From: Trebonia sp964581815
GTDB taxonomy: Bacteria; Actinomycetota; Actinomycetes; Streptosporangiales; Streptosporangiaceae
Assembly: GCA_964581815.1 (NCBI GenBank)
Contig: CAZORE010000011.1
Location: 34,286 to 98,285 of the forward strand
DNA length: 64,000 nucleotides
Direction: 5' to 3'
Shown here one piece after another: positions 33,362 through 42,033 of this stretch; position 1 is the stretch's first letter; every line of letters starts with the position of its first letter. The translations under genes were made by a program, and so were the position numbers. The notes under the pieces were generated by a model, which did not search any database, had not been told where the DNA came from, and was given only the letters and a program-made list of their open reading frames with translations.

Positions 33362-34141
33362 TCAGAACGCGGTGCTTGCCAGCCAGCCGTCCACCACGGC
33401 GCTGTCCCCGTGAACGGTCACGGCCGGATCGGAAACCGGCCTGCGCCGCATCAGCACGAGCAGCAAGCTGGCGGCCGGGCCGGTGAGGGCGGCATCGCCC
33501 TTACCATGGCCTGGGTCAACGGCCAGGCCGCCCGCGTCGGGCCGGATCATCCACTCGCCGCGGCCGCCAAGTCCGTCATCGGTTGCGTGTATGTGCAGGC
33601 CAGCACCGGCGGGCAGCGCCTTGGCCCGCTCGTCGGCGCCGCCGAGCCCGCCGGCTAGCAGCATCAGCCATTCGTCGATGGCATCGGCAGCTAGCTCCGC
33701 TTCAATGACTGGCTCGGGCTCGGCACCCGAAGCGAGCTGCGCGTCGGCTCGGTGCACCAGCGTCTCGTGCGCCATCCGGCGCAGCCAGAAACCGGCAGGC
33801 GTCGGCCCGGTAAACGACCAGACGAGATCACCGCCCGCTTCCCGCGCAGTGTCGACGATCCGCGCCGCGCCGGCCCGCAGCCACGCGCACTGCTCGGCGC
33901 GGTCATCTGGCAGCTTGCCGTCCGGTACCTCACGGAACGGAATGGGCACGTCCGACCGCGTGCGCGTGATCTCGGCCGCCCACCGGTGCGCCCGGCCGAC
34001 GTGCGTGACAAGCTGACGCAGTGTCCATTCCGGGCACGTGGGGATCGGCAGGCTCTGATCATGCTCAGCCAAGATCTCCGCCAGCCCTGCTGTGCTTGCC
34101 TCGATCTCGACGACGTACCGGTCGGCATTGAGCTGCGGCAT
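33362..34141 (-). CDS. Maleylpyruvate isomerase-family mycothiol-dependent protein
   Basis: 259 aa. The N-terminal DinB-like four-helix domain (residues 1-150) has PTCPEWTLRQLVTHVGRAHRW and RMAHETLVHRADAQ. These contain the three histidines expected to bind a divalent metal in mycothiol-dependent enzymes. The C-terminal domain (about 170-259) ends in VHGDSAVVDGWLA. Members of this large actinobacterial family transfer or use mycothiol on varied substrates. The single-gene context gives no substrate. Confidence 0.88.
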   Translation of the reverse strand: MPQLNADRYVVEIEASTAGLAEILAEHDQSLPIPTCPEWTLRQLVTHVGRAHRWAAEITRTRSDVPIPFREVPDGKLPDDRAEQCAWLRAGAARIVDTAREAGGDLVWSFTGPTPAGFWLRRMAHETLVHRADAQLASGAEPEPVIEAELAADAIDEWLMLLAGGLGGADERAKALPAGAGLHIHATDDGLGGRGEWMIRPDAGGLAVDPGHGKGDAALTGPAASLLLVLMRRRPVSDPAVTVHGDSAVVDGWLASTAF

Positions 34142-34216
34142 GGCGTTCCTTCCCGGTGATCTGCTGCGGCTGGCCTAGCCATGTCCTGACTTTAAGCCTC
34201 TCCAGGCCTAACTGGG

Positions 34217-34612
34217 CTACGAGGCGTACCCGGCGGCCTTCTCCACGACCATGCGGACGGCTACTCGGACGGCGCCGGGCCGGTCCTCGCCCGGGTCCTT
34301 GCCGTCGTACTTCCAGGACAACTGGGTATCGAGTCGCCGCCCGGTGTCTGGTGTCATCGAGACCCGGCCGCGGAGCTCAACGTAGTTCTCTGGGTCGGCG
34401 GAGTCGATCACCGTGACGCTGACGCGCGGGTCGCGCAGCATGTTGCGGTGTTTGACGCGTCCTTCGACGGTGGAGAACAACAGGTCACTTCCGTCGCGGC
34501 CGACCCACATCACGGAGGTCTGCGGGCTGCCGTCGGGATTCACCGTGGCCAGAACCGCGTAGTTGCGTCCGTCGAGCAGCTCGAGTGTCGCTTGGCTGAG
34601 CGCGATTCCCAT
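34217..34612 (-). CDS. PPOX-class (F420-dependent) oxidoreductase
   Basis: 131 aa from ATG 34612. It is a split-barrel flavin/F420 protein: LDGRNYAVLATVNPDGSPQTS, VMWVGRDGSDLLFSTVEGRVKHRN and VTVIDSADPENYVELRGRVS are the typical F420-dependent PPOX signatures. It probably reduces a small electrophile using F420H2. An upstream-extended frame has no coding character and is not used. Confidence 0.9.
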   Translation of the reverse strand: MGIALSQATLELLDGRNYAVLATVNPDGSPQTSVMWVGRDGSDLLFSTVEGRVKHRNMLRDPRVSVTVIDSADPENYVELRGRVSMTPDTGRRLDTQLSWKYDGKDPGEDRPGAVRVAVRMVVEKAAGYAS

Positions 34613-34886
34613 GGCGGCACGGTAACAGGCGTCAACGCGCCCGCGGGCCGGCAACGTGGGCCTCACCATAACCATTGATCTGCGACCACAAACCGCGGCT
34701 GCCGGACGAACACGGCAACCACACTTCGTCACCACCCGCGCCGGCCTGTTGCCGACTGCCACGAGTGGCCCGTACCGAGTTGACGCCGCCCGCGAAGCTG
34801 GCCGTTGAGATGGTCGCGTTCCTCGTCGGCAACAGCAGACACGGGAACCTCCCCAGGCGGCGCGGACGTGCCTAGGTTTGAGGTCG
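34613..34886. other. Left part of a 560-bp non-coding region
   Basis: No gene is supported between 34613 and 35174. A 66-codon rightward frame at 34675-34875 lacks a ribosome-binding site and shows no recognisable family. The right part of the interval holds the repeat array at 34887-35015 and about 150 bp of plain sequence up to the methyltransferase stop. Confidence 0.5.
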
Positions 34887-35015
34887 CTTTGCATAGCTGA
34901 TGACCACGCGCGGGCAGCTTTGCATAGCTGGTGACCTAAATCAGGGGCCAAATCGGCCAGATAATGGTTCCCAGCTATGCAAAGAGCGTCTTTTGTAGTC
35001 ACCAGCTATGCAAAG
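34887..35015. repeat. Four-copy CTTTGCATAGCTGGTGAC array, two direct and two inverted
   Basis: Copies at 34887-34904 and 34918-34935 (forward, 31 bp apart) and at 34967-34984 and 34998-35015 (reverse, 31 bp apart). The second and fourth copies are perfect 18-bp inverted repeats; the first has one change and the third has two. The array is symmetrical about 34951. Thirty-one base pairs is close to three helical turns, so all copies would face the same side. It could be an operator array, a replication or transfer site, or the ends of a tiny mobile element. Confidence 0.85.
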
Positions 35016-35174
35016 TCGTCATCTCGGGTGCGCCAGACGGCTCCGCGGCCGTGACCGTTTACCTCCCCGGCCCAGCCAGCCACGACGTAACAGCAATCCC
35101 CGGGCGTGCCACAGGAGACTGATTCACAGGACCACTATGCAGCGGAGAACCTCGAACGACCGATGGCTATCGCG

Positions 35175-35963
35175 TTAGCGCACTCTCGCGGTGGTCAGCG
35201 TGACGACAATCGGCCGGGTGACCTGATTGCCGAACTGCTGCCGGACGAAATTCTCCATGTCGTCGAGCAGTCCCTGCCTGGCGGCCGGCGTCATCATCTG
35301 CGTGCTTGAGTAGGAAAGCATCAGCTTGCGGTAGCCGGCCGCGCTATAGGTCTGGTTCCAGTCGTAGGCACGGACCTCGACGTTCAGGAACCGCGAGTCG
35401 CCGCGTAGCACCCGGTGGATTGGCGGGTCTACCTCGTCGCGCTCAGGCGCCCGCGGGCCGACGTGGCCCTCGCCGTATCGCTCGTAGATGGGCTGTGACG
35501 CGGCGAAGAACCCCCGGTCGTCGGGTGAGCTGACTTGGTTCAGGTCGGCGATCGCGATCACGCCGCCGGGCTTCAGGACACTGACCGGCCGGTCGACCTG
35601 AGCTTTCTGGGATATCCAGTGGTAAGCGGTAGCCGAGAACACGGCGTCAAAGCCATGCTCCCCCACGTCGGTTTCCTCGAAGTCGCCGACGGTGATCGTC
35701 AGGGCGGGCGACGGGAGGGCCTCGCGTAGCTTGGCGGCCATCGCGGGGCCGATCTCGATGGCGCGAACGGTTGCCCCCCGGCTGAGCAGGTCGCGCGTCG
35801 CCTGGCCGGTGCCGGGCCCGACTTCAAGGATTGCCGGATGGCGAGGCAAGAGCTGAAACAGGTCCTCGAACATGGGCGCCGGATAGCCAGGCCGTATCCC
35901 GTGGTAGATCTCTGCGACCCCGTCAAAGGACCGGCGCGGCTCGGCCGCGGGAGATTTCGCCAT
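35175..35963 (-). CDS. Class I SAM-dependent methyltransferase
   Basis: 262 aa. Rossmann-fold methyltransferase with ILEVGPGTGQATRDLL (motif I), an acidic residue in VRAIEIGPAMA, VGDFEETD and FDAVFSATAYHWIS (motif IV region), then VLKPGGVIAI. The start RRSFDGVAEIYHGIRPGYP is typical of small-molecule methyltransferases annotated as class I. The C-terminal third is specific and unrecognised. Substrate unknown. Confidence 0.9.
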   Translation of the reverse strand: MAKSPAAEPRRSFDGVAEIYHGIRPGYPAPMFEDLFQLLPRHPAILEVGPGTGQATRDLLSRGATVRAIEIGPAMAAKLREALPSPALTITVGDFEETDVGEHGFDAVFSATAYHWISQKAQVDRPVSVLKPGGVIAIADLNQVSSPDDRGFFAASQPIYERYGEGHVGPRAPERDEVDPPIHRVLRGDSRFLNVEVRAYDWNQTYSAAGYRKLMLSYSSTQMMTPAARQGLLDDMENFVRQQFGNQVTRPIVVTLTTARVR

Positions 35964-36003
35964 AGCGCGATTGTCCCAGGCCCGGCGCCGGCTGGCCGGC
36001 GGG

Positions 36004-36768
36004 CTACAGGGGGGTGACGTAGGCGCCGGAGATGCCGCCGTCGACCAGGAACGTGGAGGCGGTGATGAAGGAGGAGTCGTCGCTGGCGAGGAACGCGACC
36101 GCGGCCGCGATCTCCTCCGGCTCGGCGAAGCGGCCCATGGGCACGTGCACGAGGCGGCGCTGGGCGCGCTCGGCGTCCTTGGCGAACAGTTCCTGCAGCA
36201 ACGGGGTGTTGACCGGGCCCGGGCAGAGCGCGTTGACGCGGATGCCCTCGCGGGCGAACTGCACGCCGAGTTCCCGCGACATCGACAGGACGCCGCCCTT
36301 GGACGCGGAGTAGGAGATCTGCGAGGTCGCCGCGCCCATGACGGCGACGAACGAGGCGGTGTTGATGATCGACCCCTTGCCCTGGGCCCGCATGTAGGGG
36401 ATGGCCGCCTTGCAGCACAGGTAGACCGACGTCAGGTTGACCTCCTGGACCTTGCGCCACGCGTCGAGGCCGGTGTCCAGGATGGAGTCGTCGTCGGGCG
36501 GGGAGATCCCGGCGTTGTTGAACGCGATGTCCACCGAGCCGAACGCGCTGTGCGCGGCGGCGAACAGCCGGTCCACGGCCCCGGGGTCGGTCACGTCCGT
36601 GGCCACGAACAGGCCGGACACCTCATCCGCGGTGCGCTTGCCCGCGTCGGCGTTCAGGTCCGCGACCACGACCCGGGCGCCCTCGCTGGCTAGCCGGCGC
36701 ACGCTGGCCAGGCCGATGCCGCTCGCCCCGCCGGTGACGACGGCCACCCGCCCGCTCAGTCTGTCCAC
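36004..36768 (-). CDS. SDR-family alcohol dehydrogenase, last gene of the gamma-glutamylation operon
   Basis: 254 aa from GTG 36768 (GAGGAG seven bases upstream). Short-chain dehydrogenase with TGGASGIG, FNNAGISPP, NTASFVAVMG, the catalytic YSASKGG and the C-terminal FLVDGGISGAYV. It begins 4 bp after the aldehyde dehydrogenase stop and is clearly part of that operon. No amine oxidase is present, so it could oxidise a gamma-glutamyl amino alcohol to the aldehyde used by the neighbouring dehydrogenase. That role is inferred from context only. Confidence 0.9.
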   Translation of the reverse strand: MDRLSGRVAVVTGGASGIGLASVRRLASEGARVVVADLNADAGKRTADEVSGLFVATDVTDPGAVDRLFAAAHSAFGSVDIAFNNAGISPPDDDSILDTGLDAWRKVQEVNLTSVYLCCKAAIPYMRAQGKGSIINTASFVAVMGAATSQISYSASKGGVLSMSRELGVQFAREGIRVNALCPGPVNTPLLQELFAKDAERAQRRLVHVPMGRFAEPEEIAAAVAFLASDDSSFITASTFLVDGGISGAYVTPL

Positions 36769-36772
36769 CGGT

Positions 36773-38143
36773 TCACTCCTCGGTTGCGATGAAGACGTTC
36801 TTGGTCTCGGTGAATGCCTGGACGGCATCCGGGCCTAGTTCCCGGCCCAGGCCGGACTGCTTGAACCCGCCGAACGGCGTCCAGTAACGCACCGACGAGT
36901 GCGAGTTCACCGACAGGTTGCCCGCCTCCCAGGCGCGGGCGACGCGCAGCGCCCGGCCCAGGTCGCGGGTCCACAGTGACCCGGAAAGACCATACTCCGT
37001 GTCGTTGGCCAGCCGGATCGCGTCCGCCTCGTCGTCGAACGGCATGACGGCGATCACCGGGCCGAAGATCTCCTCGCGCCACTGCCGGTCCTCCGCGGAG
37101 ACCGGGGCGAGCACGGTGGGCGGGAACCAGAATCCGGGACCCGCCGGCGCCGTGCCGCGGAACGCCACTGCCGTCTGCTCGTCGATGTAGGAGCTGACCG
37201 TCTCCCGGTGCCGCGCCGAGATCAGCGGCCCCATGGCGGAGGCCGGGTCGTCGGGGTCGCCGCACGCGAAGTTCTTGACCGCGGGCTCGAGCAGCTCCAT
37301 GAACCGGTCGAAGGCGCTTCGCTGCACCAGGACCCGTGACCGGGAGCAGCAGTCCTGGCCGGCGTTGTCGAACGCGGCCCCTGGCGCGGAAGCGGCGGCC
37401 CGTTCCAAGTCGGCGTCGGCGAAGACGATGTTGGCGTTCTTCCCGCCAAGCTCGAGCGTCAGCGGCTTCACCTGGTCGGCGCACATGCGCATGATCCCCT
37501 TGCCCACCTCGGTGGAGCCGGTGAAGACGATCTTGCGCACGAGCTGGTGCCTGACGAGTTGCTCACCCGCCACCGCTCCGCTGCCCGGCACGACCTGGAA
37601 GACGTCTTCGGGGAGCCCGGCCTGCACAGCGAGCTCCGCGAGGCGCAGCGCGGTCAGCGGGGTGTACTGCGCCGGCTTGACGATCACCGGGTTGCCCGCG
37701 GCCAGCGCCGGCGCGAACCCCCACGACGCGATGGGCATCGGGAAGTTCCACGGCACGATGACGCCGACGACCCCCAGCGGCTCGTGGAAGGTGACGTCGA
37801 TGCCCCCGGGCACCGGGATCTGCCGCCCGGAAAGCCGCTCCGGCGCGGCGGAGTAGTAGTTCAGCACGTCGCGCACGTTGCCCGCCTCCCAGCGGGCGTT
37901 GCCGATGGTATGGCCGGCGTTGCGCACCTCAAGGGCGGCCAGCGTCTCGATGTCCGCGTCCACCGCCTCCGCGAAGCGCCGCAGCAGCCTGGCCCGGTCC
38001 CCCGGCGCCACGCGCCGCCACGTCGCGAAGGCGCGATGCGCGCGCCCGACCCGCTCGTCAATCTCCGAACGGCCGGCGGACGGCACCGTCTCCACGACCG
38101 TCTCATCCACCGGGCTGATCACGTCGTACGTCGTGCCACTCAT
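36773..38143 (-). CDS. NAD(P)-dependent aldehyde dehydrogenase (PuuC-like)
   Basis: 456 aa. Clear aldehyde dehydrogenase: VVGVIVPWNFPMPIASW, the NAD-binding FTGSTEVGKGIM, the general base in TLELGGKNANIVF, the nucleophile in AGQDCCSRSRVLV and EEIFGPVIAVMPF. The ATG overlaps the stop of the upstream amidohydrolase gene (ATGA, 38140-38143). In the operon it would oxidise a gamma-glutamyl aldehyde to the acid before hydrolysis. Equivalents in putrescine use (PuuC) and in the GlnA4 ethanolamine route look alike, so the substrate rests on context. Confidence 0.92.
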   Translation of the reverse strand: MSGTTYDVISPVDETVVETVPSAGRSEIDERVGRAHRAFATWRRVAPGDRARLLRRFAEAVDADIETLAALEVRNAGHTIGNARWEAGNVRDVLNYYSAAPERLSGRQIPVPGGIDVTFHEPLGVVGVIVPWNFPMPIASWGFAPALAAGNPVIVKPAQYTPLTALRLAELAVQAGLPEDVFQVVPGSGAVAGEQLVRHQLVRKIVFTGSTEVGKGIMRMCADQVKPLTLELGGKNANIVFADADLERAAASAPGAAFDNAGQDCCSRSRVLVQRSAFDRFMELLEPAVKNFACGDPDDPASAMGPLISARHRETVSSYIDEQTAVAFRGTAPAGPGFWFPPTVLAPVSAEDRQWREEIFGPVIAVMPFDDEADAIRLANDTEYGLSGSLWTRDLGRALRVARAWEAGNLSVNSHSSVRYWTPFGGFKQSGLGRELGPDAVQAFTETKNVFIATEE

Positions 38144-38892
38144 GACATGCCTTCCCTGAGCCGTTTCCGGTACCGCTGGGCCGCCGCTACGAGCGCCGTG
38201 AACAGCCGGACGTCCTGGCTGTCCTCCTCCGGGTGCCACTGCACGCCGACGGCGAAGGCGCGGTCGGGTACCTCGACGGCCTCCACCGTCCCGTCGTCCG
38301 CGCGCCCGGTGACCTTGAGGCCGGGAGCGAGCCGGGCGAGCGCCTGGTGGTGGTGGCACGACACGCGCAGCCGGGGACCGATGAGCCCCGCGGTGCGCGT
38401 CCCCGGCTCGATGCCCACCTCGACCGCGCCGAAGACACCCGGCTCGGGCTGGTGGCGCTCGTCGCCGGTAAGGTCGGGCAGGTGCTGGTGCAGCGAGCCG
38501 CCGAGCGCCACGTTGAGTACCTGCAGCCCGCGGCAGATGGCGAGCAGCGGAAGGTCGCGGTGCAGCGCGGCCTGGGCCAAGGCGATCTCCCACTCGTCAC
38601 GCGCCGCGCGGGGCGCTGACGTCCGCTCCGCCGCCGCCTCGCCGTAGCGCGCCGGGTCGACGTCGGCGCCGCCGGTCAGCACCAGGCCGTCGATGCGATC
38701 GAGGACCTCATCCGCCCCGGCGCGTTCTGCCCCTCCGCGCCCTGTCCCCGCAGGCTGTGGCGGCAGGAGGATGGCGACGCCACCCGCCCGTTCGGTCGCC
38801 TCCAGATAGCTAGCGTGCAGCAGCGCGAACTCGCGGTGCCACACGAGCATCCTGGCCGACTCGGCGTAGGTGGTCAGCCCGATGACCGTCAT
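38140..38892 (-). CDS. Gamma-glutamyl-gamma-aminobutyrate hydrolase-like (PuuD family)
   Basis: 250-aa class I glutamine amidotransferase-like hydrolase (peptidase C26). Nucleophile Cys in LAICRGLQVLNVALGGSLHQ; catalytic His-Glu in GVQWHPEED. Also VLTGGADVDPARYG, normal for PuuD. Releases glutamate from a gamma-glutamyl amino acid. It overlaps the ligase gene by four bases (ATGA, 38889-38892) and the aldehyde dehydrogenase gene by four at its other end, so stoichiometric translation is expected. Confidence 0.92.
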   Translation of the reverse strand: MTVIGLTTYAESARMLVWHREFALLHASYLEATERAGGVAILLPPQPAGTGRGGAERAGADEVLDRIDGLVLTGGADVDPARYGEAAAERTSAPRAARDEWEIALAQAALHRDLPLLAICRGLQVLNVALGGSLHQHLPDLTGDERHQPEPGVFGAVEVGIEPGTRTAGLIGPRLRVSCHHHQALARLAPGLKVTGRADDGTVEAVEVPDRAFAVGVQWHPEEDSQDVRLFTALVAAAQRYRKRLREGMS

Positions 38893-40250
38893 AGGCGTTC
38901 GAAGTACCGGCGCAGCTCCCAGTCGGTCACTGCCCGGCCGTACGCTTCCAGCTCCACCCGCGCCATCGTCGCGTAATGGCTGACCACGTCGGCGCCGAAC
39001 GCGGCGGCGGCCAGCTCCGACGACTCCCACAGGCCCAGTGCCTCGTTCATCGTCGGTGGCACCCTTGCCAGCCCGTCGGCGGTGTAGGCGTTCCCGGTCA
39101 CAGGCGGGGGCAGCGTCCGCCCCTCGTCGACCCCGGACAGGGCGGCGGCGACCAGCCCGGCCAGGGCCAGGTAGGGGTTGACGTCGCCGCCGGGCACCCG
39201 GCACTCGACGCGCAGCGACGGACCGTGCCCGACCAGTCGCAGTGAGCAGGTCCGGTTGTCCGGCCCCCAGGCGACCGCGGTGGGCGCGAAGCTGCCCGGG
39301 GCGAACCGCTTGTAGGAGTTGATCGTCGGCGCCAGCAGCAGCGTCAGCTCGCGCAGCCCGGCGAGCAGGCCGCCGATCATGGCCGTCCCGGTCGGCGACA
39401 GCCCGTACTGGCCGTCGCCGGCCATGACCGGCGTGCCGTCGGCCTCCCGGAACGAGAGGTGGATGTGACAGGAGTTGCCTTCGCGCTCGTTCGGCTTGGC
39501 CATGAACGTGAGGGCGTACCCGTGCCTGGACGCGATCTCCTTGGCCCCGGTCTTGTAAATGGAGTGCTGGTCGGCGGTGGTCAGCGCGTCGTCGTAGCGG
39601 AACGCGATCTCGTGCTGGCCGTAGTTGCACTCGCCCTTCGCGGACTCGACGTACAGGCCGGCGCCGGCCATCGAGTTCCTGATGTCCCGCAGCAGCGGCT
39701 CGATCCGCCCGGTGCCGAGCACCGAGTAGTCCGCGTTGTAGCGGTTCGCCGGGACGAGCGAGCGGTAACCGGAGTCCCAGGCCTGCTCGTAGCTCCCCTC
39801 GTAGACGACGAACTCCAGCTCCGTGCCGGCCAGCGCGGTCCAGCCGCGTTCGGCGGCCCGGTCGAGCTGCGCGCGCAGCACCTGGCGGGGTGACACCCGG
39901 ACGGGGTCGCCCGCGCCGGCGTGGCCCACCTCGGCCACGTCGGCGAGCACCAGCGCGGTGCCCGGCTGCCAGGGGATGACTCGCATCGTGGCCCAGTCGG
40001 GCACGAGCACGAAGTCGCCGTACCCGGTCTCCCACGAGGTGAGCTGGTAGCCGTCCACCGTGTTCATGTCCGTGTCGACGGCGAGCAGGTAGGCGCACGC
40101 CTCGGTGTTGTTCGCCACTACCTCGTCGAGGAAGTAGCGGGCGTGGCACCGCTTGCCCTGCAATCGCCCCTGCATATCGGTGATGGCGACGATGACCGTG
40201 TCGATATTGCCGGCGGCGACCGACACTCGGAGCTCCTCGAGGGAGAGCAT
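38889..40250 (-). CDS. Glutamine synthetase-like gamma-glutamyl ligase (PuuA / GlnA4 type)
   Basis: 453 aa, glutamine synthetase superfamily: beta-grasp N terminus with TDMQGRLQGKRCHARYF, catalytic metal ligands in GTELEFVVYE and GECNYGQHEIAFRYDDAL, ATP-site KPNEREGNSCHIHLSF, then RFAPGSFAPTAVAWGPDNRTCSLRL and the VECRVPGGDVNPYLAL region. Genomic context (amine permease, PuuD, ALDH) shows it glutamylates an amine rather than making glutamine for biosynthesis. It begins by overlapping the permease stop (TGATG at 40250). Streptomyces GlnA3 (polyamines) and GlnA4 (ethanolamine) are the closest known roles. Confidence 0.92.
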   Translation of the reverse strand: MLSLEELRVSVAAGNIDTVIVAITDMQGRLQGKRCHARYFLDEVVANNTEACAYLLAVDTDMNTVDGYQLTSWETGYGDFVLVPDWATMRVIPWQPGTALVLADVAEVGHAGAGDPVRVSPRQVLRAQLDRAAERGWTALAGTELEFVVYEGSYEQAWDSGYRSLVPANRYNADYSVLGTGRIEPLLRDIRNSMAGAGLYVESAKGECNYGQHEIAFRYDDALTTADQHSIYKTGAKEIASRHGYALTFMAKPNEREGNSCHIHLSFREADGTPVMAGDGQYGLSPTGTAMIGGLLAGLRELTLLLAPTINSYKRFAPGSFAPTAVAWGPDNRTCSLRLVGHGPSLRVECRVPGGDVNPYLALAGLVAAALSGVDEGRTLPPPVTGNAYTADGLARVPPTMNEALGLWESSELAAAAFGADVVSHYATMARVELEAYGRAVTDWELRRYFERL

Positions 40251-41779
40251 CAGGCGAGCGACTCCAGTTCAGACTCGATGGCGGCCAGTTCATCGGCCGA
40301 GCCCTGCACCTTGGGACCGGTGAACCACTTGCGGGCGGAGACCACCCAGTAGATCGCGGCGAAGCCGAGCACGGCGACCACGGCGATCACCGTGTAGTTG
40401 AAGGTCTTCCAGGTTACCGGGGACGCGGTGGGCAGCATGAACAGGATCGTGATGAACACCACCCAGGTCACCGCGATGATACCGATCGGCCGCGACCAGC
40501 GGCCGAGGTGCCACGGTCCGCGCACGAACTCCGAGCCGAGCCGCAGCCGCAGGAACGTGGGCAGCACGTACGCGACGTACAGGCCGATGACCGCGATCGA
40601 CGTGACGGCGGCGTACGCGACGCTGTTCCACAGGTAGGGCAGGCCCAGGATGAGCGCGCCGGCGGCGGCCAGCCAGACCCCGTTGGTGGGGGTGCGGGTC
40701 CGCGGGTTGACCTTGTGCCAGAACGCGCTGCCTGGCAGCGCGCCGTCCCGGGAGAACGCGTAGATCATCCGGGAGTTCGCGGTCACCGACGACATGCCGC
40801 AGAACAACTGCGCGACGATCACGATAAGCAGCAGCAGCTTGCCGCCGGTGGCGCCGAGCGCGTCGACGAAAATCTGCGCGGGCGGCACCGCGTTGCCGAC
40901 CTCGGCGGTGTAGTGCTGGATGGCGAACGTCACCCCGATCAGCAGGATCCACCCGGCCACCAGGGAGACGATGATCGACATGATGATGCCGCGCGGCCCG
41001 GCGACCGCCGCCGACTTGGTCTCCTCGGTCATGTGCGCCGACGCGTCGTACCCGGTGAACGTGTACTGGGCGAGCAGCAGGCCGAGCAGCACCACGTAGA
41101 AGGCCGAGCTCCAGCCGGTGTTGTTGACGAAGTGGGTGAACACGAACGACGCCGACTGGTGGTGCGCCGGCGTGATGGCGAGCACGGCAACGATAATCAG
41201 CACGCCGAGGATGTGCCACCAGACGCTGACGTTGTTCAGCAGCGCGACCAGCCGGACCCCGAAGGAGTTCAGCGTGCCGTGCAGGATGAGGATCAGGGCG
41301 AACAGCAGGATCGTGTGCCACGGCCGGGTGTCGAAGTTCCACTGGATGTCGAGGAAGGCGTTGAGGAAGAACGCCGCGCCGAAGTCGATGCCGGCGGTCA
41401 CCGCCACCTGGCCGAGGAAGTTGAACCACCCGGTGAACCAGGACCACGCGCCCGGGTTGTGCGGCGCGAGCTTGGCCGACCAGTAATACAGCCCCCCGGC
41501 GGTCGGGAACGACGAGCACACCTCGGCCATCGCCAGCCCGACGAACAGCGTCATCACGCCGACAACCGGCCAGCCCCAGACGATGACCGCGGGCCCGCCG
41601 GTGTTCATGCCGTACCCGTAGAGGGTCAGGCACCCGGACAGGATCGAGATGATCGTGAAGGAAACCGCGAAGTTCGAGAAGCCGGACATGTTCCGGCGTA
41701 GTTCCTGGGCGTAGCCCAGCTCGTGCAACCGCTGCTGATCGGCGTCGACCTTGGCGGACGTGGTGTCTTCTGCTGCCAC
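40250..41779 (-). CDS. APC-superfamily amino acid/amine permease
   Basis: 509 aa with twelve predicted membrane helices. N-terminal hallmark LGYAQELRRNMSGFSNFAVSFTIIS, then SSFPTAGGLYYWSAKLAP and the YDASAHMTEET segment, typical of the GABA/choline/ethanolamine branch of APC permeases. First gene of a five-gene overlapping operon for gamma-glutamylation. It probably imports the amine that the ligase modifies. It is divergent from the StyA-like gene across a 254-bp region. Confidence 0.92.
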   Translation of the reverse strand: MAAEDTTSAKVDADQQRLHELGYAQELRRNMSGFSNFAVSFTIISILSGCLTLYGYGMNTGGPAVIVWGWPVVGVMTLFVGLAMAEVCSSFPTAGGLYYWSAKLAPHNPGAWSWFTGWFNFLGQVAVTAGIDFGAAFFLNAFLDIQWNFDTRPWHTILLFALILILHGTLNSFGVRLVALLNNVSVWWHILGVLIIVAVLAITPAHHQSASFVFTHFVNNTGWSSAFYVVLLGLLLAQYTFTGYDASAHMTEETKSAAVAGPRGIIMSIIVSLVAGWILLIGVTFAIQHYTAEVGNAVPPAQIFVDALGATGGKLLLLIVIVAQLFCGMSSVTANSRMIYAFSRDGALPGSAFWHKVNPRTRTPTNGVWLAAAGALILGLPYLWNSVAYAAVTSIAVIGLYVAYVLPTFLRLRLGSEFVRGPWHLGRWSRPIGIIAVTWVVFITILFMLPTASPVTWKTFNYTVIAVVAVLGFAAIYWVVSARKWFTGPKVQGSADELAAIESELESLA

Positions 41780-42033
41780 GGTCCCTCCCCCTCTGGCTTT
41801 TATTAGGCCCTGGAGAGGTGGCAGCCCGTCCAGTCAGACAAATTGACGCACCATGCGTAAAGCGTGTCAAGGTCACGCATGGGGTGTGGGATTACTAATG
41901 TGACTAGAGGTGCGATATGAGATTACTGGTGCTGATAGTTCCATGAAAGCAACATCTCGATTTGTCCCGGTATGCGAGCGAAGATTGGGGCGAAGGTCCT
42001 CTACCGGGCTCGCGCAGAAAGGCGTCACCCCCC
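41780..42033. promoter_or_regulatory. Divergent promoter region, permease operon and StyA-like gene
   Basis: About 250 bp with locally lower GC between 41800 and 41970. Short related segments GACGCACCATGCGTAAAGCGT and TCACGCATGGGGTG (41842-41890, given in parts) repeat the ACGCAT/ATGCGT core in both orientations. That core could bind a regulator, but no regulator gene is next to it. Promoters cannot be placed with confidence. Confidence 0.35.

Noticed and set aside
34675..34875. Possible 66-aa gene in the large intergenic region
   Set aside because: No ribosome-binding site, no recognised family and ordinary shadow-like composition.
34887..35015. CRISPR array
   Set aside because: Only four units, half of them inverted, with 13-bp gaps; no cas genes.
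36773..40250. Classical Puu putrescine pathway
   Set aside because: The gamma-glutamylputrescine oxidase (PuuB) is absent and an SDR is present, so I did not assign puu gene names.
40508..41701. 397-codon frame antisense to the amino acid permease
   Set aside because: Charged low-complexity shadow translation of a twelve-helix permease.
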